NCBI RefSeq assembly: GCF_900101175.1
Contig: NZ_FNFQ01000002.1
Span: 436,291-500,290, forward strand
Source: Stenotrophomonas pavanii
Lineage (GTDB): Bacteria; Pseudomonadota; Gammaproteobacteria; Xanthomonadales; Xanthomonadaceae
Direction: 5' to 3'
DNA length: 64,000 nt
Shown here: positions 53,529-61,819 of the stretch, in pieces
How positions within the stretch are numbered: the stretch's first letter is position 1
Layout: every line of letters starts with the position of its first letter
The notes under the pieces: model-generated
Databases searched by the model: none
Told to the model about the DNA's origin: nothing
The model's input: only the letters and a program-made list of their open reading frames with translations
Position numbers and translations under genes: made by a program

Positions 53529-54886
53529 CAGGTGTTCTCCGGTTGCGAAAAGGTGATCCTCTGCGACCTGCGCAGCAATGCCATCGGCAGCAGGGTCAGC
53601 AGGGCGGCCAGCCCCAACGCTACGCGGGTGGCGTGGGCCGGCAGCCATTGCATGGCCAGTGCCAGCAGCAGCGCGATGGCCGCAGTACCGAGGCAGAAAC
53701 TGAGCTGGCGGTTGAGATTCCAGAGAGCGCTGGCATCACCCAGCGCCTCGCCTTCCACGCCCTGGAAGGCCAGCGTCTGCGCGGTACTGCTGCACAGGCT
53801 GCCGCCAGCGCCCATCAGCGCGAACAACAGCGCGGCCGATGCGAAGGCGGGCGGCGGCAGCAGCGCCATCAACAGCAGCCCACTGGCCTGCAGCAGCATG
53901 CCCACGCGCAGTACCGTGGCCGGGCCGAGGCGGGCCAGCAGCCGTTTGCTGGCCGTGATCGCCACGGCCGAGGCCAGCGCCCACGGCAGCATCAGCGCGC
54001 CGATGCGTGCGGCGCTGTAACCGGCCTGGTGCAGCTGCAGGGTACTGACCAGCTGGCTGCCGATGAACACGCCGGGTACGGCCAGATACACCAGCATCGC
54101 CAGGCGCAGCCCGCGATGGGACAGCAGTGACCAGCGCAGCAGCGGTTGTGCCTGCCGACGTGCATGCTGCAGGTGGGCCGCCGCCAGCAGCAGTGCGACC
54201 AGCAGCAACACGGCACCTGCGCCGCGATGTCCGCACTCGCCCAGCCAGGTCAGCGCCAGCAGCAGCGCGCCCAGCGCCAGCATCGCGGTGGACAGCGCAT
54301 AGGCCTGCAGGCGCGGTGCACTGCGCGTGCCGTCGGCCGGCATCCACGCCAGCACCAGCCCGATCGCCACCAGCGCCAACGGCAGGCTGGCCCAGAGCAC
54401 GCCGCGCCAGGACAGCCACTGCACCAGCAACCCGCCCAGCGCGGGCGCCAGTGCCGGCACCAGCAGCGCCACCAGCAGGATGCGCCGGGTCAGCGCGCCA
54501 CGCTGGTCGGGCGTGCAGTGCCGGTACGCTGCCGCCTGCGCCACGGGAATCAGCAGGCCACCGGCCAATCCCTGCAGCAGGCGCCAGCCGAGCAGCCAGC
54601 CGATCCCTGGCGCTGCGCCAGCCAGCGCAGCGGCAACCGCGAACAACAGCAGCGCCACCAGCAGCAAGCGACGCTCGCCGCAGCGCGCAGCCAGCCAGGG
54701 CGCCAGCGGAATCACCACGCTCAGGCCCAGCATATAGGCGGTGCCCACCCAGGCCAGGGTGCTGATCTCGGCGTGCAGTTCCGCTGCCAATGCCGGATAG
54801 GCCACCGTGGCGATGAACATGTTGACCAGATCCAGGGCGAACACCAGCAGGAAGATCGCCTCGTGGCGCAGGCGGGGGGACGGCAT
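53528..54886 (-). CDS. MFS drug exporter, DHA2-like
   Basis: 452 aa, about 12-14 hydrophobic helices. The N-terminus (LVFALDLVNMFIATVAYPAL; LAWVGTAYMLGLSVVIPLAP; RCGERRLLLVALLLF) and motif C-like GLAGGLLIPVAQAAAYRHC fit the DHA2 multidrug/EmrB family. Substrate unknown. It is divergent from the LysR gene at 54992 and followed by the SnoaL-like gene. The operator-like palindrome at 54961 lies in the shared 105-bp region. Confidence 0.87.
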   Translation of the reverse strand: MPSPRLRHEAIFLLVFALDLVNMFIATVAYPALAAELHAEISTLAWVGTAYMLGLSVVIPLAPWLAARCGERRLLLVALLLFAVAAALAGAAPGIGWLLGWRLLQGLAGGLLIPVAQAAAYRHCTPDQRGALTRRILLVALLVPALAPALGGLLVQWLSWRGVLWASLPLALVAIGLVLAWMPADGTRSAPRLQAYALSTAMLALGALLLALTWLGECGHRGAGAVLLLVALLLAAAHLQHARRQAQPLLRWSLLSHRGLRLAMLVYLAVPGVFIGSQLVSTLQLHQAGYSAARIGALMLPWALASAVAITASKRLLARLGPATVLRVGMLLQASGLLLMALLPPPAFASAALLFALMGAGGSLCSSTAQTLAFQGVEGEALGDASALWNLNRQLSFCLGTAAIALLLALAMQWLPAHATRVALGLAALLTLLPMALLRRSQRITFSQPENT

Positions 54887-54960
54887 CGGCGGCGCTCCAG
54901 CGGGGAAGCGACCAGCATGCCGTGTGGGTCTTGTTGGAAAAACACGACGGCAGCTGCAAC

Positions 54961-54983
54961 ACTGTCAAAACCATTTTGACAGT
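54961..54983. promoter_or_regulatory. LysR-type operator, perfect palindrome
   Basis: Arms ACTGTCAAAA (54961-54970) and TTTTGACAGT (54974-54983), spacer CCA. The core has the T-N11-A form of LysR sites. It ends 8 nt before the LysR start, so binding would block that gene, and lies 74 nt upstream of the divergent exporter. Confidence 0.7.
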
Positions 54984-54991
54984 GAGCCGCA

Positions 54992-55888
54992 ATGGTCAGC
55001 CTCGACCGCTTCGATATATTCCGCGCCGTGGTCGAGGCCGGCAGCCTGACCGCTGCCGCCGATCGCCTCGGCCTCAGCCGCGCGGTGGTCAGCTTCAACC
55101 TGAAACGGCTGGAACAGGAGCTGGGCGTGACCCTGCTGCTGCGCAGTACCCGCCACCTGGCCCTGACCGAGGCCGGCGAGCAGTTCCTGCAGCACTGCGT
55201 GCAGGCGTTGGACGCCGCACAGGCAGCGATCGATGCCGCGCGCCGCGACCAGCACCAGCTGCAGGGTGTGCTGCGCCTGACCACCACGCCGGAGTACGCC
55301 CAGCTACGCTTGATTCCTGCGTTGGAGGCGTTCCGTGCGCGGCATCCGGCCCTGCAGTTGCACCTGTCGACCTCACCGGCGCCGGCGGACCTCATTCCCG
55401 AGCGTTTCGACCTGGCGATCCGCCTCGGCCGCCTGCCGGATTCAGGGCTGCACGCCAGCGAACTGGAGCGCCATCCACTGTGTGCGGTGGCGGCTCCGTC
55501 CCTGCTGGCACGCCTGCCCTCGGCCGATGCGGCCGATGACCCCGTGCAGCTGGGTACCCTGCCCCGCCTGGGCTACCCACGCCTGGCCAACGTGCCGGTG
55601 GTTGCCCCCGATGGCAGCAACGCGCTGTTCGCCACTCATCCGGGCAATGCCGTGGTGCGCGTGGATGGCGCCAGCAGCCTGCGCGCCTTCGCCGTGGCCG
55701 GCGCCGGGGTCACCGTGCTGCCACGTTGGCTGATCGAGGACGACCTGGCCCAGGACCGCCTGCGCCCGGTGCTGCGCCAGCACCGCTTCCCGCAGCAGAG
55801 CGTGTATGCGGTCTACCCGCACAGCACGCAGCTCTCGCCAAAGGTACGGCAGCTGATCGATTTCCTGCGCAGGTGGTTCGCCATATGA
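54992..55888 (+). CDS. LysR-type regulator of the divergent exporter
   Basis: 298 aa. Helix-turn-helix at about 5-65 (LDRFDIFRAVVEAGSLTAAA; GLSRAVVSFNLKRLEQELGV) and effector domain at about 88-295 (LRLTTTPEYAQLRLIPALEA; RAFAVAGAGVTVLPRWLIED). A perfect palindrome ends 8 nt before the start. Likely controls the MFS/SnoaL unit and itself. The last base of the stop codon is the first base of the 64-bp palindrome. Confidence 0.9.
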   Translation: MVSLDRFDIFRAVVEAGSLTAAADRLGLSRAVVSFNLKRLEQELGVTLLLRSTRHLALTEAGEQFLQHCVQALDAAQAAIDAARRDQHQLQGVLRLTTTPEYAQLRLIPALEAFRARHPALQLHLSTSPAPADLIPERFDLAIRLGRLPDSGLHASELERHPLCAVAAPSLLARLPSADAADDPVQLGTLPRLGYPRLANVPVVAPDGSNALFATHPGNAVVRVDGASSLRAFAVAGAGVTVLPRWLIEDDLAQDRLRPVLRQHRFPQQSVYAVYPHSTQLSPKVRQLIDFLRRWFAI

Positions 55889-55951
55889 AAAGGGGACGGA
55901 GGGGATTAAGTCGTTTATGCATAAACGACTTAATCCCCTCCGTCCCCTTTT
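55888..55951. repeat. perfect 64-bp palindrome, probable two-way terminator
   Basis: Two 32-base arms, 55888-55919 and 55920-55951, match without mismatch or spacer; the centre is ATGCAT and the ends are AAAAGGGGACGG/CCGTCCCCTTTT. It begins at the last base of the LysR stop. The TTTT end on either strand would give a rho-independent terminator for both convergent genes. It differs from the GTAG-headed units. Confidence 0.85.
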
Positions 55952-55954
55952 TCA

Positions 55955-55979
55955 GGCACGGCCCTGTGCGGGCCGTGCC
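55955..55979. terminator. hairpin beside the 64-bp palindrome
   Basis: GGCACGGCCC/GGGCCGTGCC, 10-bp stem, 5-nt loop, 9 nt past the GH3 stop on the minus strand. With the A-rich end of the palindrome it may terminate GH3 transcription. Confidence 0.55.
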
Positions 55980-55987
55980 TTCACGCA

Positions 55988-58783
55988 TCAGCGCAGCACC
56001 TGCTCCACCAGCTGCACGTCCACCGTCTGCAGCGGTTCGGCGGCGTTGCGCGACAGCTGCACCTGGTAGGTGCCACCGTCGATCTTCCACTGGCGCGCCT
56101 GTGCATCGTAGTGGGCCAGCGTCTTCGGCTCGGCTTCGATGCGGATGCGACGCTGTTCGCCCGGCTGCAGGGTCACCTTGTCGTAGCCGATCAGGCGGAT
56201 CGGCGTGGTGCTGCCGGCCGGCAGCTTCAGGTACAGCTGGGCCACGTCGGCACCGGCGCGCTTGCCGGTGTTGCGGATGTCGACGCTGGCGACCAGGCGC
56301 GAACCTTCCACGCTCACCTTCAGGTTGTCATAGGCGAACGAGGTGTAGGACAGGCCATGGCCAAAGGCGAAGGTCGGGGTCAGGCCCTTGGCCGCCATCC
56401 ACTTGTAGCCGACGTTGGCACCTTCGATATCGAAATCGAACACATCACCGAACGGCTTGGCCGGCTTGAAGCCCAGGCCATCGATATGCGGGCGCGGCAG
56501 CTGCGACTCGTCCGTCACCCAGGTCACCGGCAGGCGACCCGACGGATTGACCTGGCCGGTCAGCAGCGCGGCGATGCCTTCGCCACCGCGGATGCCCGGG
56601 TACCAGGCCTGCAGCATCGCCGGCACCTGCGCCAGCCACGGCGTGCGCACCGGGCCGTTGGTTTCCAGCACCAGCACCGTCTTCGGGTTGGCCTTGGCCA
56701 CCGCCGAGATCAGTGCGTCCTGGTTGTCCGGCAGCTGCATGTCCGGCAGGTCCACCGATTCGGCCGCCCACTGGGTCGCGAACACGATGGCCACGTCGGC
56801 CTGCGCGGCGGCCTTGGCCGCGGCCGCGGCATTGGTCCCGTCCACATATTCAACGGTCGCGTCCGGGCGCGCCGCACGCAGCGATTCCAGCGGCGAGGAC
56901 GGATGGAAGATCACCGGGCCCGGCCAGGTGGTCGGCATCACGCCCGGCACCGCGTTGGTGCCCTTGGCGGTCACACCCACCATCGACGAACCACCACCAC
57001 CGATCACGCCCTTGTCGGCATGGCCGCCGATGATGACGATGCGCTTCACGCTGTCGGCCAGCGGCAACAGGTTGCCCTCATTGCGCAGCAGCACGCTGCC
57101 CTCTTCCACCGTGCGCTGCGCAACGGCGAAGCCGGCCTCGGCATCCACCTTCTGGTGCTGCGGCGGGTTGTCGAAGTTGCCATGCAGGAACATCGTGCGC
57201 AGGATGCGCGCCACCATGTCGTTCAGGCGCGCCTGCGGCACCACGCCGCCATGCACGGCCAGGCGCAGCGGCTCATCGAAGAACACCGCCGCGTCGAACA
57301 CTTCACCGGCCGACTGCTGGTCCAGGCCGGCCAGCGCTGCCTTCGAGCCACTGTGCACGCCACCCCAGTCGGACATCACGAAACCGGGGAACTTCCATTC
57401 CTGCTTCAGCACCTGGTTCATCAGGTAGCCGTTCTCGCAGCCGTAGGTGCCGTTGATCTTGTTGTACGAGCACATCGCCACGCCCGGGCGGCCGGCGTCC
57501 AGCGCGATCTCGAACGCCAGCAGGTCCGACTCGTGCATGGCCTGTTCGCCGATGCGCACGTCGTGGAAGTTGCGCCGGGTCTCCATGTCGTTCAGCGCGA
57601 AGTGCTTCATCGAGGAGATCACGTGCTGGCTCTGCACGCCCTGGATCAGCGCGCCGACCATCGAGCCGGCCAGCAGCGGATCCTCACCGGCATATTCGAA
57701 GTTGCGGCCGTTGCGCGGGTCGCGCTGCAGGTTGACGCTGCCCGACAGCAGGATGTTGAAACGCTGCTGCCACGCCTCGCGGCCCATGGTCGCGCCACCG
57801 GCGAAGGCAACTTCGCGGTTCCAGCTCGATGCAGTGGACGGGCCCGATGGCATTGCCGTGGCGAAGTCGCCCGGGCGGATGCCCCCCGGATTGGTCACGC
57901 CGACACCGGCATCGGCCGACTGCTGCGACGGAATGCCCAACCGCGGGACGCCCGGCACGAAGCCGGCCGAACCGACCGCACCTTCCGGCAGCGGGCCACC
58001 GTCCTTGCCCAGCCCGAAGTAGCTGTGCAGCATCTGGAACTTCTCATCCTCGGTCATCGCCTTCAGCAGCAGCGCAGCGCGCGCATCGGCGTTGAGGGTG
58101 GTGTCCATCCATGGCTTTTCACCGTGCTTGTCGGCGGCATAGGCCAGGGTCAGCAGGGTGGCGCGCAGGGTGGTGCCTGCCACCTTGAACGGTGCGCTGC
58201 TGGCGGCCTGGAAACCGTCGCTGAAATAGCTGGCATCGGCCTCCAGCGCGACACGCGCCGGATCGAAACCTGCGGCCTTGGCCGATTCACCGGCCACCGC
58301 GCCGAGCAGCACCGCCGGGGCGCCCAGCCGCGAACGCGTGACCAGCGCCGGCAGCTGCGCCGCACCTGCGCCAGCATCGGTGTAGACCGCCACGGTGTGG
58401 CGGCCATCGTCCAGGCGCAGGTAGTTCAGGCCCGGCTGGTCGGGACCGGACTCGGCGGCGATCGGCAGCCGGGTCAGCACGGCCTGGCCGCGCTGGGTCT
58501 GGCCATCGTCCTTGCCGGCGGCGATGAAGCGGTATTCATAGCCCAGGCCATCGGCCAGCACCTGCAGCGGATCGACCTGGCCGATGCCGCGCTGTACCTG
58601 GCGCACGCTCACCGCGTCCACCTGCAGGGTCTTCAACTGCGCGGCCAGGGCCGGCATCGCCGTCGCATCCGGTGCCTGTTCCAGGGTCAGTACGGTAAAC
58701 GCCGCAGGGTCGGCCCAGGCCGGGGCGGCCAGTGCGGCAGACAGGGCGAGGGACAGTGCGAGCGGCTTTGTAAACGTTTTCAT
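55988..58783 (-). CDS. exported GH3 beta-glycosidase with extra N-terminal domain
   Basis: 931 aa from the ATG at 58783. Signal peptide 1-25 (ending AWA). Residues about 27-215 resemble a degenerate endonuclease/exonuclease/phosphatase fold (LGYEYRFIAAGKDDGQTQRG; QAVLTRLPIAAES) but lack clear metal-binding acids. GH3 starts near 224: SADAGVGVTNPGG, SSMKHFALNDMETRR, nucleophile Asp472 in GFVMSDWGGVHSG, then a GH3 C-terminal domain (VEEGSVLLRNEGNLLPL) and a fibronectin-III-like domain at the end (VSVEGSRLVASVDIRNTGKR). It should cleave beta-linked glucosides or similar sugars in the periplasm or outside. The first domain is unusual for GH3 enzymes. Confidence 0.9.
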   Translation of the reverse strand: MKTFTKPLALSLALSAALAAPAWADPAAFTVLTLEQAPDATAMPALAAQLKTLQVDAVSVRQVQRGIGQVDPLQVLADGLGYEYRFIAAGKDDGQTQRGQAVLTRLPIAAESGPDQPGLNYLRLDDGRHTVAVYTDAGAGAAQLPALVTRSRLGAPAVLLGAVAGESAKAAGFDPARVALEADASYFSDGFQAASSAPFKVAGTTLRATLLTLAYAADKHGEKPWMDTTLNADARAALLLKAMTEDEKFQMLHSYFGLGKDGGPLPEGAVGSAGFVPGVPRLGIPSQQSADAGVGVTNPGGIRPGDFATAMPSGPSTASSWNREVAFAGGATMGREAWQQRFNILLSGSVNLQRDPRNGRNFEYAGEDPLLAGSMVGALIQGVQSQHVISSMKHFALNDMETRRNFHDVRIGEQAMHESDLLAFEIALDAGRPGVAMCSYNKINGTYGCENGYLMNQVLKQEWKFPGFVMSDWGGVHSGSKAALAGLDQQSAGEVFDAAVFFDEPLRLAVHGGVVPQARLNDMVARILRTMFLHGNFDNPPQHQKVDAEAGFAVAQRTVEEGSVLLRNEGNLLPLADSVKRIVIIGGHADKGVIGGGGSSMVGVTAKGTNAVPGVMPTTWPGPVIFHPSSPLESLRAARPDATVEYVDGTNAAAAAKAAAQADVAIVFATQWAAESVDLPDMQLPDNQDALISAVAKANPKTVLVLETNGPVRTPWLAQVPAMLQAWYPGIRGGEGIAALLTGQVNPSGRLPVTWVTDESQLPRPHIDGLGFKPAKPFGDVFDFDIEGANVGYKWMAAKGLTPTFAFGHGLSYTSFAYDNLKVSVEGSRLVASVDIRNTGKRAGADVAQLYLKLPAGSTTPIRLIGYDKVTLQPGEQRRIRIEAEPKTLAHYDAQARQWKIDGGTYQVQLSRNAAEPLQTVDVQLVEQVLR
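58769..58782. promoter_or_regulatory. possible LacI-type site over the GH3 start
   Basis: TGTAAACGTTTTCA, one mismatch from a 14-bp palindrome with the central ACGT of LacI-family sugar regulators. It covers the first codons of the GH3 gene, so it may be chance. In 58784-59120 (337 bp) I see no gene; a small palindrome CCTGT-CA-ACAGG lies at 58998-59009. Confidence 0.2.
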
Positions 58784-59120
58784 CGGCAGGCGTAATTCCG
58801 TTGCCAAGGCAATCGGTCCAGGGAAAGTGCCGCCGAAGGGTGCAGCGTTCATGCCGCGCAGGGGTTGCCAGGCAACGCCCCACAGGCCGGAGGACGGGCC
58901 GGTCTGCGCGCGGGACCCTCCTCCCGGCGTGACAACCTGCCTGCCCGGGCCGCGCAGGGCGACCCAATCCTGTGAAGATTGTGCGAGGGCGTTCACACCT
59001 GTCAACAGGACCTAAGTCACAGGGGCAACCTGGCCCGCAGTTATCAGGCCATCACTGGCGGTCATCAGCGGGCCGCGCAGGGCTGCCGATAATGCAGGTC
59101 CCTGGCCACGAATCGAGCCC

Positions 59121-59555
59121 ATGAACGTACATCGCGACTTCGACCATCTCTGGCGCGACCGCTGTGACACCTCCAGCCAGCGCGCACCGCGCGTGCTGAT
59201 CCGGGTGTTCGTGGCTCCGGGCGAGCTGGAGCGCAGCGTGGCGTTCTACGAGCAGTTGCAGGGCGTGGTGGCCGATGCGGGCTTCCCGTTCCCGGAAGCC
59301 GGGCTGCGTCTGGCCATGGTCGGCGCCTTCCTGCTGATCGAAGGCAGCCAGGCGGCGCTGGCCCCGTTCACCTCGACCACGGGGACACTGTTGGTCGATG
59401 ACGTTCGGCCCTATCACGACAAGCTGGTCGCCGCCGGCGCCGAGATCATCTTCCCGTTGCAGGTGGTCCCGACCGGGGCGGCGTTCAACGCCGTGCATCC
59501 CGATGGCACCGTGGTCGAATACGTGCATCACCGGCCGGACCCGCAGGGGCGCTGA
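59121..59555 (+). CDS. VOC-family protein
   Basis: 144 aa. Vicinal-oxygen-chelate fold: PRVLIRVFVAPGELERSVAF, YEQLQGVVADAGFPFPEAGL, TGTLLVDDVRPYHDKLVAAG, PTGAAFNAVHPDGTVVEYVH. The family covers glyoxalases, dioxygenases and resistance proteins. The usual metal ligands are only partly visible, with Glu in VVEYVH. Function unknown. It stands alone ahead of the SOS cassette. Confidence 0.85.
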   Translation: MNVHRDFDHLWRDRCDTSSQRAPRVLIRVFVAPGELERSVAFYEQLQGVVADAGFPFPEAGLRLAMVGAFLLIEGSQAALAPFTSTTGTLLVDDVRPYHDKLVAAGAEIIFPLQVVPTGAAFNAVHPDGTVVEYVHHRPDPQGR

Positions 59556-59637
59556 GGGGGCGCCACAGCACAGCAGACCCCACCATGCGTGGATGCTTTA
59601 CCCCTTCAGCAACCTGAAACCCGCCCCTCCGATTTCA

Positions 59638-59653
59638 TTAGTAATTCTACTCA
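59638..59653 (+). promoter_or_regulatory. LexA (SOS) box before imuA
   Basis: TTAGTA-ATTC-TACTCA fits the Xanthomonas-type LexA site TTAGTA-N4-TACTAA with one mismatch. It lies 126 nt upstream of the imuA start and should repress the imuA-imuB-dnaE2 operon until DNA damage. Confidence 0.7.
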
Positions 59654-59779
59654 CAGGGCGAGTAGCATGTCCGGTCTCAGCCCCTGATACCGGCCCGTCG
59701 ATACTCGCGCCATGCCCGCCGTTTCCGCCCGCTCCCGTCGCTCCCAGCCTGCCCGGCGCCTCCCCTGGAGGATCGGCTG

Positions 59780-60394
59780 ATGGGCGCCGTCGTCGCCCTC
59801 GACCGGCTGCTGGACGGCCGCCAGTTGTGGCGCGGCCCGGCCCGCCAGGGGCCAGCCAGCGACCACCTGGCCAGCGGCCACCCGGCGCTGGACGCACGCC
59901 TGCCCGGCGGCGGCTGGCCGGCCAGCGGGCTGTGCGAGGTGCTGCAGGCGGCGCCCGGGGTGGGTGAGCTGGCGCTGGTCTGGCCGGCGCTGGCCAGGCT
60001 GAGCCAGCGCGACCGCCCGATCGTGCTGGTCGCGCCACCCCATCGCCCGCATGCCCCGGCCTGGGCTGCGGCCGGGCTGGACCTGGCCCAGCTGCAGGTC
60101 ATCCACGCTGCGCCGAAGCAGGCGCTGTGGGCCGCCGAACAATGCCTGCGCTCTGCCGCCTGCGCGGCGGTGCTGTGCTGGCCACACCAGGCCGACGACC
60201 GTGCCCTGCGCCGGCTGCAGGTGGCCGCCGACAGCGGCCAGTGCCTGGGCTTCGTGTTCCGCGAGGCACAGGCGGCGCGCAATCCCTCCCCGGCCAGCCT
60301 GCGCCTGCAGCTCGACCACGGCCAGGTACGGGTGCTGAAGTGCCGTGGCGGCCTGCCGCCGGCGCAGCCGTTGCCACTGGCCATCGCCCACTGA
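59780..60394 (+). CDS. imuA: mutasome protein ImuA
   Basis: 204 aa, ATG at 59780 with GGAGGA 7 nt upstream. RecA/SulA-like fold: ASDHLASGHPALDARLPGGG, WPASGLCEVLQAAPGVGELA, RPIVLVAPPHRPHAPAWAAA, LRSAACAAVLCWPHQADDRA. No Walker A lysine is seen, as in ImuA proteins. ImuA, ImuB and DnaE2 form the damage-inducible error-prone replication complex. It starts the operon; imuB follows after 9 nt. Confidence 0.88.
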   Translation: MGAVVALDRLLDGRQLWRGPARQGPASDHLASGHPALDARLPGGGWPASGLCEVLQAAPGVGELALVWPALARLSQRDRPIVLVAPPHRPHAPAWAAAGLDLAQLQVIHAAPKQALWAAEQCLRSAACAAVLCWPHQADDRALRRLQVAADSGQCLGFVFREAQAARNPSPASLRLQLDHGQVRVLKCRGGLPPAQPLPLAIAH

Positions 60395-60403
60395 GGCCGC
60401 GCC

Positions 60404-61813
60404 ATGCACTGGGCCTGCGTGTTGTTGCCGCAGCTGGCGCTGGACAGCGTGCTGCGCCTGCAGCCGGACCCGCAGCGGCCACTGGTGCTGCTGCAGGGCC
60501 CAGCGCAGCGCCGCGTGCTGCGTGCGGTCAGCCCTGCCGCGCGCGCAGCAGGGCTGCGCCCGGGCATGCTGCTGTCGGCCGCGCAGGTGCTGGTGCAGGA
60601 CATGCACCTGCACGATTACGATCCCAACGCCGAACAGCACACCCGCCAGCTGCTGGCCAGCTGGGCCTACGCCTACAGTTCGCAGGTCAGCCTCGATTTC
60701 CCGCACGCGCTGGTCATGGAGATCGGTGCCAGCCGCGCCCTGTTCGGTGACTGGTTGACGATCCAGCAGCGGCTGCGCGGCGAACTGCACGAACTTGGTT
60801 TCCGCCACCGGCTGGTGGCGGCGCCTACTCCGCATGCCGCGCGCGTGCTGGCCAACGTCCACGATGGCCTCGGCATCGATGCGCAGCAGCTGCCGGCGGC
60901 ACTGGCGCAGCTGCCCTTGCCGCGCTGCGGCCTGCCCAGCGAAGCGGTCACCGTGCTTGGCCGTTCCGGCCTGCGCACGCTGGGCGCGGCACTTGAACTG
61001 CCGCGCGACAGCCTGGCCCGGCGCTTCGCACCGGACGTGCTGCAGCAGCTGGATGCATTGCGTGGGCGACCCACCGCGCCCCTGCGCTACTACCAGCCAC
61101 CGGACCGTTTCGATGCACGCATCGAATTCGAGTACGAAATCGAATCCAGCCAGGCCCTGTTGTTCCCGCTGCGCCGCCTGCTGCTGGACCTGGCCGCGTT
61201 CCTGTGTTCGCGCGATGGCGGCGTGCAGCGCTTCGACCTGCAGTTCGAGCATGACCTGCTGCCGGCCAGCGTGCTGACCATCGGCCTGCTGGCGCCCGAG
61301 CGCGATCCCGCGCTGCTGTTCGAGATCGCACGCAACCGCATGGAGGCTTTCGCCCTGCCGGCCGGCAGCCGCGCACTGCGCCTGCAGGCCGAGCAGTTGC
61401 CGCCGTTCGTACCGGCCGCGCGCGACCTGTTCGATACCCGGCCGGCGCAGGCGATGCCCTGGAACCAGCTGCGCGAGCGCCTGCGTGCGCGGCTCGGCGA
61501 TGACGCCGTGCAGCCGCTGGCGGTGCAGGCCGACCATCGCCCCGAACGCGCCAGTGGCACCCAGCCCGCGGCCAAGCCTCCGTCGTACTGGCCGCTGCGC
61601 CCCGGCTGGTTGCTGGACACCCCACAACCGTTGCGTGACCCGCGCCTGCGCATCGTCGCCGGGCCGGAGCGGATCGAATCGGGCTGGTGGGACCAGGCCG
61701 ACGCACGCCGCGACTACTACGTGGTGGAAACCGCACACGGCCAGCGCGGCTGGGCCTTCCGTGAGCGCAACGATCCGCATGCGCCGTGGATGCTGCACGG
61801 CTGGTTCGGCTGA
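60404..61813 (+). CDS. imuB: ImuB, Y-family polymerase-like mutasome protein
   Basis: 469 aa. DinB/UmuC fold, but the catalytic motif is altered: the N-terminus WACVLLPQLALDSVLRLQPD lacks the DxD seen in active enzymes, and SLDFPHALVMEIGASRALFG replaces the usual acidic motif. The C-terminal part carries the little-finger-like region (FEYEIESSQALLFPLRRLLL; PQPLRDPRLRIVAGPERIES) and the ImuB-type end. ImuB is an inactive scaffold that links DnaE2 to the sliding clamp. 9 nt after imuA, 6 nt before dnaE2. Confidence 0.9.
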   Translation: MHWACVLLPQLALDSVLRLQPDPQRPLVLLQGPAQRRVLRAVSPAARAAGLRPGMLLSAAQVLVQDMHLHDYDPNAEQHTRQLLASWAYAYSSQVSLDFPHALVMEIGASRALFGDWLTIQQRLRGELHELGFRHRLVAAPTPHAARVLANVHDGLGIDAQQLPAALAQLPLPRCGLPSEAVTVLGRSGLRTLGAALELPRDSLARRFAPDVLQQLDALRGRPTAPLRYYQPPDRFDARIEFEYEIESSQALLFPLRRLLLDLAAFLCSRDGGVQRFDLQFEHDLLPASVLTIGLLAPERDPALLFEIARNRMEAFALPAGSRALRLQAEQLPPFVPAARDLFDTRPAQAMPWNQLRERLRARLGDDAVQPLAVQADHRPERASGTQPAAKPPSYWPLRPGWLLDTPQPLRDPRLRIVAGPERIESGWWDQADARRDYYVVETAHGQRGWAFRERNDPHAPWMLHGWFG

Positions 61814-61819
61814 GCCGCC

